Of a stretch of 64,000 nt of DNA, positions 44,132 through 55,943 are shown piece by piece. Location: contig NW_020313057.1 in NCBI RefSeq assembly GCF_003265705.1, forward strand, positions 4,691,075 to 4,755,074. Reading direction: 5' to 3'. Numbering within the stretch: position 1 is the stretch's first letter; every line of letters starts with the position of its first letter. Made by a program: the position numbers and the translations under genes. The notes under the pieces are model-generated. The model was given only the letters and a program-made list of their open reading frames with translations, searched no databases and had not been told where the DNA came from. This DNA comes from Callorhinus ursinus. Taxonomy: Eukaryota > Chordata > Mammalia > Carnivora > Otariidae.

Positions 44132-46010
44132 TTAAGGAAAGCAAACTACTAGTTAAGACTCCTGTAATAATTCTTTGAGCCTTTGGTTTAAATTTTATGG
44201 AGTTTTGGTCCATCCTAATTCCTTAATAAGACCTGGAGAATTATTACCTGCTGCATTTTTATGCCATCAGAGAGATACTCTTTCATAAATTTAAAAAATA
44301 AGTTGTGGACTTGCATTTTTTTTTCCACCTTTGTGTGCAAGAAAATTCATTTTATACAATTTCCAATCCATTCTGTGTTCTGGAGACTTCACTGAGACGG
44401 ACTCTTATCAAGTGCTTCTCAGGCTATAGGGAGGTTTTCATTCCCATCTTTGAGTAGAATATATAAAGTTTAGACTGAGAGGCAAAAAAAAAAGAGTTTG
44501 GTTCTTGTCACACAAATTTTAAACAACAACAACAAAACATATATATGAATGTATCCAAAAGGACCAAGAATGGCAGGAGGAAAAAAAGGTCAAGCAACAG
44601 ATAAACTAGTTCATAAATGCCAGGTGACCCAAAAGCAATTCTTCTAAGGAGCTGCAAGAGATTGAACCCCAGGGCAGCCCCAGCTCCACTTGTTCCCAGA
44701 TTTAAAGAGATGTTTCTGCTAGAAAGCAACACAAATCGGGCCACCACATTCTTTCCCATTTTTTTGAGAAAGACAGAATCTCGTCAGCGTCTCTGGTGAC
44801 AAAGACACAGCAGAAGAAACAAAGTAAGTCCTCGCCCCCTCTCAGGACTCCAGGCCCATCAGATTCAAGTGCAAACCACTCAGGAGCGCAGCTCCACAGC
44901 CTGTTCACCTAGCAGATGTTCACACTGACCATGCTAACGGAAGGGGGGAGGAAGAAAAGTAAGAGCCAATATCCACAGTCATTATCACAACGAAGCCCTA
45001 AAATGCAGGCAAATAATAAAACAGAACATTTCTGCCCTATCAATCCAATCTCCATAGCTCAACTAAATGGTGATAAAGCTTCCTACAAACATAAAGGGAT
45101 GTACATTCACAGACTAATTTTGAAAACGTGTGGCTCTTGCTATCTGGTCTCCAGTCAATAAAATGCACCATAGACGAACATTTTCAATACATATTAAACC
45201 ACAACAGACAACCATTCTGGTCTCTGAGACACACGCAGTGTTTTTACCCACAGAAAGCACCTGTTGTAATAACTTCAAAAATGAGTTGTGGAAAAGAAAA
45301 ATAATTTTACCCCATGGTACACCGAACAATAGGCCTCAGAGAGTCAAGCATTGGGACTGGGATAATAGCTCCCGGTAGACACAGACAAGAGTGCCTGACA
45401 TCTGTCCAGCCCAGACTACGGTCTCCCATGCACCAAGAGCGCATGGCTCCATTATAATAACTGGGTGCAGAAGATGGGAAAGAATCCTGCAGCAGAAGGC
45501 TGAGGTCTTGGGAAAATACTGCAGAAAGCCAAAATCAAATAGAAGTATTACGTTTTTCTAAAAAAATATATATATAGATATAGATATACTGCTATCCAAG
45601 GGTGCGGTTTGTATTCGGTGTCCAAAGGCAAGCTTCTTTACTTGTTGCTATTAAACTAGTCAAAACTATTAACTATTCACTACCTGGTAGAATGGAGCCA
45701 GGCAGGAAGGAAAGAGGTAGGCTTCCTCTTTGTTATGGAGAACAAATCTAACACAGCTCTATCATAATGCCTCAAACTTCAGAAGGAATGGTGAGAATTT
45801 TAAATCTCAAGGTTAATAATCCCTAGCATAAAATCAAAAATGTAGACCCACTACTCCTGGGTGAGAGGTCAGCAACTGTAGGCAAATTTCATTAAAATGT
45901 TTAACTCCAAGATGAGAGAAATGAATGGAAAATAGGTCACAGCACACAGGAATGTGCCCACAAGGAAAAGACATGCCCAGGGACTTCTCCTCACAGAATA
46001 ACCTTTGCTT
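44132..46010. other. 1.9 kb of unique sequence, no gene
   Basis: Contains (CAA)n at 44524-44537 and a TATATAGATA tract at 45566-45588. Frames under 85 codons resemble nothing known. Confidence 0.5.
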
Positions 46011-46026
46011 AGAAAACAGGTTTTTC

Positions 46027-46699
46027 ACTTGGGAAAACAGTATGGAGGTTCCTCAAAAAGTTAAAAATAGAACTACCCTATGACCCAGTAATTGCCCTAC
46101 TAGGTATTTATCCAAAGGATACAAACATAGTAATTTGAAGGGGCATCTGCACCTCAATGTTTATAGCAGCAATGTCCACAATAGCCAAACTACGGAAAGA
46201 GCCCAGATGACCACCAACAGATGAACGGATAAAGAAGTGTGTATACATACACACACACACACACATACACACACACAATGGAATATTAACCATCAAAAAG
46301 GATGAAATCTTGCCATTTGTAATGACATGGATGGAGCTAGAGGGTATTATGCTAAGTGAAATAAGTCAAAGACAAATACCATATGATCTCACTCATATGT
46401 GGAATTTAAGAAACAAAACAGATGAACATAGGGGAAGAGAAGGAAAAATAAAATAAGATGAAATCAGAGAGGGAGGCAAACCATAAGAGACTCTTAACTC
46501 TAGGAAACAAACTGAGGGTTGCTGGAGGAGAATGGGTAGGGCGATGGGGTAACTGGGCGATTGGCATTAAGGAGGGCACGTGATGTAATGAGCACGGGGT
46601 GTTATATGCAACTGATGAATCGCTAAATTGTAACCCTGGAACTAATAATACACTATATGTTAATTAAATTTAATTTAAATTTTAAAAAAAAATTTTTAA
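46027..46699 (+). mobile_element. 5'-truncated carnivore L1 with target-site duplication
   Basis: It starts within late ORF2 (GGGAAAACAGTATGGAGGTTCC, CTATGACCCAGTAATTGCCC) and ends in the 3' UTR with an A-rich tail. An AC-rich microsatellite has grown inside it at 46242-46277. TSDs AGAAAACAGGTTTTTC (46011-46026) and AGAAAACAGGCTTTTC (46700-46715) differ at one base. It is shorter than the related copy at 13854 but has the same end. Confidence 0.95.
46242..46277. repeat. (AC)n microsatellite inside an L1
   Basis: TATACATACACACACACACA continues to ACACATACACACACACAC. It lies where L1 copies have a short TATATATACAATGG stretch (compare 14707-14720), so it probably grew from that. Confidence 0.9.
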
Positions 46700-46715
46700 A
46701 GAAAACAGGCTTTTC

Positions 46716-47189
46716 TTAGAAGCTGAGTATGCCATTTAGGAAAGGAACTGAATTAACGTTCTGAAGAATTATGCCTTTTTCATCCTTCCAGGTCAGAGAG
46801 GACAGGAGCCACATACAAAGTTTCAACAGGACAGAGGACGAACAGGTCCTTTACTCGATGTGAAGGAGAGTACCAGAGGTAGACAAAAGATGCCACAAGT
46901 GGCTCAGAGCAAGGATTCTTTTCCCAGGCATATTTGTGAGCAGCGGTCCAAAATGAAATTGATGAGGACCGTTACTCAGAGTGAAGGGCCAATGCCCTCA
47001 GCCACCAGAACAGCTCTGACACAGAGCAGGCTGTGCAGGAAAGAGGTAACACAGCAAGGCCTGACTCCTCTCCTTGCAAAGGCCTCTTACAAGGGTGGCC
47101 CTTGGCTGGGATCTGAGAAATTCGACTTGGAAAGCGTTCCCACCACTTTAACTGATGAGAGTGGCTCCCTGTCTGTTTATGCAATCCAT
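46716..47189. other. unique or unassigned sequence
   Basis: May be the decayed 5' part of the LTR-like relic that follows. The 167-codon frame at 46860-47363 runs through both and is not supported as a gene. Confidence 0.35.
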
Positions 47190-47452
47190 GTGGTTTATGC
47201 CCAAGTAGAACAAAAAGGCAGAGAGAGGGAGAATTCACTCTCTCTCCCTGATGATGAGCTGGGACATCAGCCTTCTCCTGTCCTCAGACTGCAATTACAA
47301 CACTGGCTCTCCTGGGTCTCCAGCTTCCTGACAGCAGATCCTGGGGTCTCTCAGTCTCCATAATGACGTGAGCCAATTCTTTATCGTAAGTCCATATCTA
47401 TCCATCTCCTACTGGTTCTGTTTCTCTGGAGAACCCTGAGACAAGAGTATTA
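47190..47452 (+). mobile_element. ancient LTR-like interspersed repeat, 3' part
   Basis: AGAACAAAAAGGCAGAGAGAG, GATGATGAGCTGGGACATCAG, CCATAATGACGTGAGCCAATTC and GGTTCTGTTTCTCTGGAGAACC follow the order of the 15330 relic's family in the opposite orientation. The right end near CCCTGAGACAAGAG matches the family terminus. Confidence 0.7.
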
Positions 47453-48429
47453 TTTAATAGGTTTGAGAATACCACAAGGAATTTTTTAACTCTTTAATTA
47501 TGAATGAAGATTTGCTAATTTAGGATTAGCGAAATTTTTGCAATCCTCAGGCAGTCACCTGTTAGACACTATTGTCCCTCAAGTCACCAGCCAATTCTGA
47601 GCCAGTATTGAAGGCTCACAACTGGTGAGCGGAACAGCCTGGAATATATAAGCCAGCGCCCCAGACTACTTCATAATTTTTACTGGCTGCAGGCCTGCTC
47701 CTGGCCCCTGATAATGACAAGACTGGCCATCTACTGGGCATCCATGATCTGGGCTTGGGCCCACTTTCTCACACATCACTGCAAAACTGCAAATCCTAAA
47801 GGACTCTCCTATTTTGCTGATGAGATTCAGAAAGGCCAAGCAACTAGTGAGAAGTCACAAGTCAAGGTGGTGTATCTGATTCCAAGTCCCACACACTCTG
47901 TACCATCATGCTACGGCCAACTGCAATTTAGGAAATACTCTAACAGACTGGGGTTTTAATTTAGTCTTTGGAAGAGAAAAAATTTAGGGCTGGTTATTCA
48001 AGGTAAGAAAGCAATAGAAAAGAGAGCTTTTCTCCGTTGGCATATACAAAAATATTCAGTATTACTCTAGGCCTTTGGAAATACTAAGGGCACCCTGAGA
48101 AGGATGGCCCCAGCCCAAGTCTGAGCCCAAGGACCTAAGGAAAAGTCACTGAAACTCATGGCACCACTGCCCCTGTGACAGACAGCCTTCTAAGTGTCTC
48201 ATTCTGTTCAAGTTGAAGGAAAAAAAAACCTGTACTATGCCTAGGAAGGCTTCCATAATGGGGGGAAAGAAAGGTTTTTGTTGAACATCTGCTTTCCTTC
48301 TGGGATTCTGGAATTTGGGTACATGCTAGGCAGAGGGTGCCTCTGTGATCAGCCCCCAGTAAAAACCCTGGCCATTGAGTCTCTAACAAGCTCCTCTGGT
48401 AGACACTTCATACATATTGTCACAACGGG
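47453..48429. other. unique sequence with a MIR-like trace
   Basis: CTATTTTGCTGATGAGATTCAG and CTAGTGAGAAGTCACAAGTC near 47810-47870 may be an inverted MIR core. A TATATAAGCC block lies at 47645 without other promoter signs. No gene. Confidence 0.4.
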
Positions 48430-48826
48430 GGATGGGGGTGTGGATATGGAGGCCGAGAGACCCCCCCCCCAGGCTACTGTCTGCAAGCTGGGGAACCAGA
48501 AAAGCCAACAGTAAGATTCAGTCTGAGTCCAAAGGCCTGAGAACCAGGAGCTCCAAGGCCCAAGGGCAGGAGAAGATAGATGTCCCAGCTCAAGAAGAGA
48601 GAGCACATTCACCTTTCTGCTGCCTTTTTATTCCATTCAGGCCTGCAGAATTAAAAGAGTCCCACCCACATGGGGAAGGACAGTCTGCTTTACTCACCTA
48701 TGGATTCAAGCGCTAATCTCTTCCAGAGACAACCTCACAGACACACCCAGAAATAACGTTTTACCAGCTATCTGGGCATCCCTTACTTAGCCCAGCCAAA
48801 CTGACATATAAAATTACCTATCATAA
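48430..48826 (-). mobile_element. ancient LTR-like interspersed repeat
   Basis: GATATGGAGGCCGAGAGACC, GTCTGAGTCCAAAGGCCTGAG, CAGTCTGCTTTACTCACC, CACACCCAGAAATAACGTTTT and CCCAGCCAAACTGACATATAA follow the same family as the relic at 15330 and share its orientation. A C-run at 48462-48470 interrupts it. Confidence 0.72.
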
Positions 48827-49149
48827 GATATGACTGCAAAGACTCTCGGAATCCATAATCTGGTTTTTGCTTCTTTTCTGTGGTTTTCATTCAGCGAATA
48901 TACACCAAGTACCAGCTTTCTGGGGAGCCATACATAAGGCATTTGGGGGAGATACTGAAGGTCCCAGTTTGCTTCAAATCAGGTGGAACCTGAACAAGGA
49001 TTCCAAAATTTCTTGCATTGGAACGATTAGATTCTCCTTCTCTAGGCCCAATTTCATCCTGTCGACTAAATCACTAGGCAAAGTCAGGGGAGAGGCCCAT
49101 AAGAAAGCCTAGACTACTTTGTTTGAAAAAGCAAATATTTAAAAAAAAA
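48827..49149. other. unique sequence, no gene
   Basis: Nothing recognised in this short stretch. Confidence 0.4.
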
Positions 49150-49715
49150 AGCAAACCCTTAAAAATACAAAAACACTAACTCAAAAGGATATATGCACCC
49201 CTACATTATATCAGCATTATTTGCAATAGCCATGATATGGAAGCAGCCCAAGTGTCCATCAATTGATGAATGGATAAAGAAGATGTGGTAGATACATGTG
49301 ATGGAATATTATTCAGCCATCAAAAAGAATGAAATCTTGCCATTTGCAATGATGTGGATGATCTAGAGACTATTATGCTAAGTGAAGTAAGTCAGAAGGA
49401 GAAAGACATATACCATACAATTTCACTCATGTAGAATTTAAGAAACAAAACAAATGGACAAAGGGAAAAAAGAGATAAAACAAAAACACTCTTAACTATA
49501 GAAAACAAAGAGATGGTCACCAGAGGTGGGTGGGGGGTGGGGAGGGATGGTTGAAACAGGTGAAGGGGATTAAGAGCACACTTACCATGATGAGCGCTGA
49601 GTAATGTACAAAATTGCTGATTCACTATATTGTACACCTGAAACCCACATAACACACTGTCAATTATACTGGGATTAAAATTTTTAAAAAAGAAAGAAAA
49701 AGAAGTGAAAAATAA
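49150..49715 (+). mobile_element. L1 3' end, 5' truncated
   Basis: Late ORF2 landmarks GGATATATGCACCCCTACATTA, GATGGAATATTATTCAGCCATC and GAAGTAAGTCAGAAGGAG are followed by a 3' UTR with GTACACCTGAAACCCACATAAC. The tail is (AAAT)n-like after AAAAATTTTTAAAAAAG. It is older than the copies at 13854 and 46027. No TSD is certain. Confidence 0.92.
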
Positions 49716-50303
49716 ATAAATAAATAATCAAACTTTTCAATCTGAAAAAGAAAAAAAAAATGTTATGCACCTAGAGAGGGAAATGAGGGCAGAAAGAAAA
49801 CTAGAAATTGTTGGTAATTAAATCCTGTGGCCTGCAGAAAGGCACTTGGTAGGGATGAGAACAATCAGTGAATCTCCAGGGAAGTATCAGGCATTAAAGT
49901 AGCTGAGATGAGAGAAGGTTTTCAGCTGGAGACTGGGGGGACCTCCAGAACCCTGCCTAATCTCTAAGAAAACAGTATAAATAGGGTCATTCTGAGGTTG
50001 GCTGAGACGAAATCTGACCTGGCACTTGGTGTGTGGTCTGTCAGATCTTCCCTGGCAGGATGATGTTAATTCATGCTCCACCTGTCCCCATGCATCTGGG
50101 CACCGTCCACGGTCCTTTGCAGTTCTCCAGTGACATAGTTCATTAATTGTTAAATTGCTATGGAACATTCGTATTTACTTTAATTCTGTGGACCTTGTGT
50201 AAGACTCTCAGGAAAAAAAAAAAAGCAGAGGCTATAAGAAGTTGCAAAGAAGGTCTTCAAATCCTCAACAGAAGCGAGGAGGTTGTAAATCTTAAAATGT
50301 AAT

Positions 50304-50326
50304 ATATATAAATAAAATCTTTTAAA
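50304..50326 (+). mobile_element. possible tail-only CAN-SINE insertion
   Basis: The 23 bases ATATATAAATAAAATCTTTT plus AAA look like just the end of a CAN-SINE tail. A perfect direct repeat, AAAATGTAAT, flanks it at 50294-50303 and 50327-50336. This could be an extremely 5'-truncated SINE. Confidence 0.5.
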
Positions 50327-50650
50327 AAAATGTAATGTAGAAAAACGGATAATAGCCATGACTTCTAACTTTCCTAGCTAGTCCCTTCAGGGAATCAGCA
50401 AAAAAGGAGAAAAGTCAGATATGGTCATGCAGGCCAGATGAGAGTCCTGTAAAGCATGAACATCTCCCCACATGCTCCCCGCCCCTGGAGTAGGAGAGGA
50501 CCCACTCATTCCACCCACACCTGCTTGGTTGCTTCTCACTAGTCAGGCTGGCGTGCTGAACAGCCACAGTGGTTTTTCTGGAGTATGAGAGAATCTTTTA
50601 AACAAACCATTCCTTGGGGGAAGTGAGAGAGTCATTTATTACCTCTTGTA

Positions 50651-50675
50651 GTGTGTGTGTGTGTGTGTGTGTGTG
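50651..50675. repeat. (GT)n microsatellite
   Basis: An uninterrupted run of about twelve GT units in unique sequence; likely polymorphic. Confidence 0.95.
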
Positions 50676-51999
50676 ATTACTCGGTTCCCCTGGGGGTGTC
50701 TGAGAACCAGCCCTGCACCCACTCAATCTCTCCGTCCCGACTTCTCTATCTGCTCCCCCTCAGTGACTGTGATCAGAGCCTCGGATTCTTCCAGACCCAA
50801 CCGCTGCCCTAGTTCCCTCTGGCAACTGAACGGTCTAGCATTCGGTGTGGATGAGCTCAGAGCAGGTCTCGGTTTCCACGTCGGCCCTCACCAAGCAGGG
50901 ATTACGGTGCTGCGGTGAAAACCAGCTCCCGCCTCCACGGGGCATACGTAGGTGAGATACGGGTTTGATCAACTTTGCCGCAAAACTGCCTTTAACATTT
51001 ATTGTTTTAATTTTCTTCGTCCCTTCTCTGCTACAATAATAAGGCAATAAGAGCAAGGTGGAGAAAGCATACATTTAAAAAATAAGAAGAAAATGAGGGA
51101 AATCTCCTGATTTGTTATCACATCTCTGCATAAATCTCCAAGAGAGAAACAATAGAGAGATCCAATGCTCGAGACACGAAGATTCCAGATCCAGCTCTGC
51201 CCCTAAGGAAGCGTGTGGTCTTCTGAGTCTGGGCAGAGGTCTGGTCTCAGTTTCTTCATTTGCTAAGTCAACAACGTATGGCCTCATTCTCAGACTCCAG
51301 CACGTGGCCCACAAGGAGGACACCGGGAAGGTCATGGAATTAATTCAAATGACCTGGGGTAGCGGCTAATTTGATTAAGTGAAAGCTGAAGGGCGTTGAT
51401 GCCTTTCACCTTTGTCAGAAGCAAGAGCTCAGAGCTGCCGGGCGCTGCCCCGCCTGGCATCAGCCACCCATCATGAGGGGTAAGTACCCCAAGATGCTTT
51501 CTTCTCTCAGGGGATGGCTCCCCTCGGGTTCTTGCTTCTCATATTGCTTTGCTGAGCAATGCCTCTTCCGTGGCGGATACCCCGTCAGCTTATCCCATCC
51601 AAGCACTCACAAATTCCCAAAGAGCCGGATCTGAAGTGATAAGGGTTTTCGAGGATGACCCTGGCTGCTGACTCCGGCGCAAGAGAGAGCCGCGAGGGAC
51701 AGCAAAGGGGCATGTGTCTTCCTCAGTATGTATGGCAACGGACATGAGGCCAGGAAGCCAGAGGCTGGGAAAAATAGGAGAAAGCGAGCAGGGTAGAATG
51801 TGGGAGACAAAACAAAGGGGGTGGTTGAGTCACGGCCACCTAAGAGACACCCACGCTGGGGGGGGTGGCCTGTTATTCTAAGAGCTACCTTCCCTCGGGA
51901 TACTAAACCAGTAGATTAAATTAAGGGGAATAGTCCTACACAAAGAGCCCAGGCATTCCCTGGAAGCGAGGGAGGAGCCTGGCTGCAGGCCCATCCTCT

Positions 52000-52650
52000 G
52001 CCCTGGTCTCCCAGATCTGACCTGGCACCGACGTGTGCCAGCCCCGTGCCAAGTGCAGGCACCCCAAGATGGGCGTGCAGGGTCCCAGGTGTTACAGGAG
52101 AGACAAGAGGGTGGGGAAGGGCCGTTCTGACCTTCAGTGGTCGGGGAAGAAGGCCGCGAGGGGGTGCCACGTAAACTGCGAGGTGAAGTTTGAGGAGAAG
52201 CCAGCCCTGCAGAGAAAGAAGGTGGGGCGGTGGAGGCATCAAGAGGAAGTGTGGGCACAGGGCGAGTGGGAAAGGCCTGGCGGGCTGGGGAACTCGGGGT
52301 CGCCCGTGTGACTGAAGGGGCAGTGGGGCGGTGAATGCAGGGCAGTGGGAGGTGCACAGAGCCCCCCACATCTGGCCCCTCGGCCCAGCTAAGGCAGCTG
52401 GGGTGTACTCCACCTGTGGCGGGAAGGTGACGTGGGCACAGGGCGCCTGGATCTGCCTGCCCTGTCCCAGGATTGCGCCGGTTCCCGTGGACAGACCCAA
52501 CTGAGAGGCACAAGATGGGAAGGAGGCAGCCTCTGGGAAGCCACTACATCTGCCGGGAGAGGGAAATGATGCCGTGGTCTAGGGTGGCCACAGACATGGA
52601 GGGAAGTGGACACCTTGAGGGATGACACGAGGCAGGGTTTTGAAGGTGGG
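52000..52650. mobile_element. possible ancient interspersed repeat in GC-rich DNA
   Basis: The part CTAGGGTGGCCACAGACATGG, followed by AGGGAAGTGGACACC near 52580, resembles a common ancient mammalian repeat with 'tagggtggtggcagtggagatggagagaagtgg'. I recall the pattern but not the name. The same sequence has a 211-codon minus frame (51878-52513) and overlapping 194- and 92-codon frames, which I treat as composition effects. Confidence 0.4.
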
Positions 52651-52899
52651 AAAGAAACGCTGGTAAGAAGGAACTATGAGGCACGCGTCTCTAATAGGTG
52701 TGTACCTGCAGCAGGTCAGGCCCGATCCAGCACTGTCCTATCAAGGAAGGGTAAGCTCTATAAAGCTAGAAAAGAATTTCCAGCCCTGTGACATTTCCCA
52801 CTGAGTAAAGTGGATGAAGCCAAATGTTCCAGCTGCGGCCTCCAGGATCGTCAGTGGACAGACGCATCAGGGCTGGTTATCCCTTGCCCTCTCAGGTCT

Positions 52900-53330
52900 A
52901 GTTTCCACCCCTTCTGTCCTGGTCTGTGTCCCGGAGGCCCCCCTGCTGATGGCATCACCCACGCCCTCTGGCTTTGGGCTGGCCTATGGGGGACCCATCA
53001 GAAAAGCAGAGAGGCCAAGAGGAGAGAGATCAGGGTGTTTCCTCCCTGTTCCATCCGTGCTTCGGTCCAGGGTTCCAGCAATGGCTGTGTCCCCAAGACA
53101 TTTGCTCTGGCACCATTCACCATGGCTCACTGGGCTCCTCCCCTTCCCCCTGTGCCCAAGAGTGGCACAAGTCCTGGGCACCCAAACAGCTTTCGCTGAC
53201 TTCCTTCACCCTGCCTGTACTTCCGTCATTACCCCCTCTAGTCAATTCTCTTCACTGGAACACCTGATACGATTTGCCTTTCCTGCTGGGACCCCGTCTA
53301 AAACACCAGGGGGGCCCAGTTGTCTTGACC
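52900..53330 (+). mobile_element. possible ancient interspersed repeat
   Basis: The sequence resembles, in order, a recalled repeat with 'ggtatttcctccctg', 'ctctcctccaggttccagcaa', 'cccttccccctgtg' and 'ttcctgctgggacccc'. The fit is loose and the family is unnamed. Overlapping frames of 129 and 193 codons here show no domain. Confidence 0.4.
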
Positions 53331-53849
53331 ACCCTCTGCAGCCCAGCAATCGATGTGCTGGGGGGTTGACTCCATCTCTGATCCAACTATTCTAAAGCTC
53401 ATGAACATCTCATTCAAGAGGAATCATCGTAGTGTTCGAAATAACAACTTATCGCGAACAGTGCGCACCAGAGGAAATTGTCAAATCCTAGCAGGATCAG
53501 CTCATGTTAGCTGAAGAGGTGGCATACACCTGGCAAGGCCTCATCTCCCACACTGTCACATGAGCCTGAATGATTCAACCGCAGGATCAGAATTTGATGA
53601 ACTATATCCCCAGCGTTTCCAGCAACACAATCAAAAATGTTCTCAGTGCAGGGACTTAAAGGGTTCCTCTCAACCTGTAAGAGTCAGGGTGACTGAGACA
53701 GTTTCTCAGTTGGGAGGAATCCTACTTTAATCTTGCCCTTTTATGCACCGGTTAAACAGTATCGATCAAAACTTGTTGCTCCTGGCAGGTGCCGGGCAAA
53801 CCTCAGAGAGCAGTGCCCGACATAGAGCCCTTGGCCCTGAAGGAGATGA
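53331..53849. other. unique sequence, no gene
   Basis: No recognised repeat or exon. Confidence 0.45.
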
Positions 53850-54870
53850 GCATCTAGCTGAGGAGAGGGGGAAGCAGGCACACTAGCTCTGGGAAGCGCC
53901 CAGAGCTAACAAAGTGCAGGAACGAGGGGACAGCCTGTCTAGTGAGGAGGAGAGAACCAGGAGGTTTCCTGGGAGAAATGAAATCGAAGCAGAGGCCCAC
54001 AGGAAGTGCAGGGGCCAGCCAGGAGAGGAGGCAGCGGGGTCCGACTCCAGACAGACCCACGTGGGTAAAGGCTGGAGGCAGAAAACGTGGCATAGCCCTC
54101 AGGGTTCAGCACAGCTGATGCAGAATGTGACCAGAAGGACAGAGGTGAGGATGCTGGGGGCGGGCGGCCCCTCTCGAAAGTCCTTATAAGGTGGGAGAAC
54201 GTACAGGTTTATCATCCAAACCGGGGATGTTAAGAGAGACATATCTGCACTGAGAAAACGGACACACCAGACGTGCGGCCACTCCGCTTCTATGACTCTG
54301 TGGGCAACGGGAAGTCCCTGATGGGGCTGGAGCAGAGGAGGAACACCATCAGATCTGTGCTTCAGGAAAATCATTCCAGGGCCGCCCCCCGCCCCCCCCC
54401 CCCCCCGCGCCACGGACAATAAGCTGGAAAGGAGCCGAAACTGAAGAACGAGAGAGCGAGCAGCGAAGATGTTATTGGAGAAATTCAGGAAAGGGATGAC
54501 AGGGGCTCCCTGCTATGCTGGGGGTGGGGGTTCAGTGGAGGGGTCACTGTTAACAGATTAATTCAAGAGACTGAAATTGAAATTGACGGTGAGAGGCAGT
54601 GAATGGGAACGGGGGCTGGGAGGAGAGATGAGGGGGAGAAGGAGGAGCCCAAATCTCACCCAGATGCCAGGCAGTGGCAGGTGGAGGAGGATGTGGGCCA
54701 CTGGGAAAGGGGAGATGGAGGACCCGGTGGGGAGGGCAGGGAGATGGAGGGAGAGTGCACCTGAGACAAGATGGGCTGTACCATGTAGGAACGTCCAGGA
54801 AGCCGTGGATATAGGGGTAAGGGCTCGGGAAGGAGACTAGGGCTGGAAACCAGGACATGGGACTTGGTTA
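53850..54870 (+). mobile_element. possible ancient interspersed repeat, purine-rich
   Basis: Across 1 kb the order of blocks (CTAACAAAGTGCAGG, GGAGGCAGAAAACGTGG, GGGCAACGGGAAGTCCCTGATG, CTTCAGGAAAATCATTCCAGG, then GAGACTGAAATTGAAATTGACG) resembles the same old repeat as 52000-52650. It includes the 'aaaatcattc' block where other copies read 'aagatcactc'. A C-run interrupts it at 54394-54408. The family is not named. Confidence 0.4.
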
Positions 54871-55797
54871 GCAGCATATGCATGATCATGAAAATGGCCC
54901 CGGATCAGGGGGCAATGACCTTGAGAAGTCCCCCAGGAAGACAGGGGTAACAGGCTGCAGTGCGTGCAGGGGTGAGGGGACGGAGGAGCAAATCAGGCAA
55001 GACATTTGGCCTTAGAGGGTGTCATCTGATTGGGGCTGGGAGACACTACACTTTGAACAAGAAGTTCTGACTAGACAGGAATGTCATAATAGACACATAA
55101 TGTCACAGCAAAAGGTGCCTCTAAATTCAAATATACACCATTTGGAGTCTTTTCCTTGATTTCGGTTCCACAGAAACCAACCCTTAAAACAACCAAGTCA
55201 CTCAGGATAAAACATTCATGGCTGTCTGAACAAACCTGAAGGGAAATGTCCCTTAGATCCACATCTGGGACATTCAGACTATCGTTTCAAGCTGGCTTCA
55301 ATCTGACTGGCAAGAGGAAGACTAAATAAATTTCCGTCACTGACACTTTTCAGACAAACAGAGGTGTTGTGTCCCTGGGTAATCCAGAGCATCTCACTCG
55401 GCGGCCAGAGGTAACAGAATTTGTCACAGGTAGAATTTCAGGGGGTTTCTTTTTGATACAATTAAGTGGTCCCTAATTAATATTAGATGAGGTGCATAGA
55501 TAGAAGAGGAAACTCTCAAGGGCCTGGGAGTACAGAGAAGGGACAGAAATCCCCCTTTCTGCCATTGTTCTGTACCATAAAATTATCCTTCCTTTCTGGA
55601 TATAAGCACGAGCTCCACGTACACATAAGCAACACCCCCTCAAAAGAAATAGAGACTACTGCGAAAATTTTTACAAACAAAAATCATTACACATGTACAT
55701 GTTTACTAAAGAGAGTTCAAACTGAGAAAACATAACCCAGAATACCATTTTCCATTTACCTGTTAAGTCTTTTTTTTTTTTTTTTTTAATCTCCTAG
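54871..55797. other. AT-rich unique sequence, no gene
   Basis: The part at 55440-55500 has ATACAATTAAGTGGTCCCTA and CTAATTAATATTAGATGAGG, a texture common in conserved non-coding elements. Conservation cannot be tested here. A T-run of 18 lies at 55770-55787. Confidence 0.45.
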
Positions 55798-55943
55798 CTT
55801 CCCTTCCATCTTGGCTGGGCATTCCAATGGCATGCTGGAGCTTGAAATATACAGCTATTCACATCCAGGAGCTGCGTCCCCTCGTAATACCTGTTATTAT
55901 GCAGTAATGCTCGTGGACATGGGGCACCTGCTAGTCAGAGCTG
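55798..55943 (+). other. candidate exon (unproven)
   Basis: A long T tract followed by AATCTCCTAG makes a strong acceptor-like site ending at 55797. The segment ends CAGAGCTG with GTGAGT as a donor-like site at 55944-55949. One frame is open across its 146 bases, giving 48 codons that include GHSNGMLELEIYSYSHPG. The phases would be 2 in and 1 out. I recognise no protein family. The same frame stays open past the donor to 56116, so openness is weak support. A chance splice pair is equally possible. Confidence 0.25.

Larger units (their letters stand above)
49716..51999. other. 2.3 kb of unique sequence, no gene
   Basis: Contains a tail-only mini-insertion (50294-50336) and a (GT)n tract. A CAGTATAAATAGGG block at 49973 resembles a TATA box without other support. 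An ATGAGG followed by GGTAAGT at 51473-51485 could mimic a very short first exon but has no partner. Confidence 0.45.

Noticed and set aside
46860..47363. 167-codon plus frame
   Set aside because: It overlaps an LTR-like relic and has no domain or splice context.
49973..49990. TATA-like blocks at 49973, 47645 and 19042
   Set aside because: No initiator, downstream exon or CpG island accompanies any of them.
51473..51485. ATGAGG followed by GGTAAGT, like a tiny first coding exon
   Set aside because: No TATA box or 5' exon evidence at the right distance and no downstream partner exon.
51878..52513. 211-codon minus-strand frame rich in Pro and Ser
   Set aside because: It lies in GC-rich DNA where stops are rare. 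A 194-codon frame overlaps it in another frame, and a 92-codon plus-strand frame also overlaps it. No splice, promoter or domain support.
52810..53395. Overlapping 129- and 193-codon plus frames
   Set aside because: Two long frames in different phases of one segment point to base composition. The segment also resembles an old repeat.
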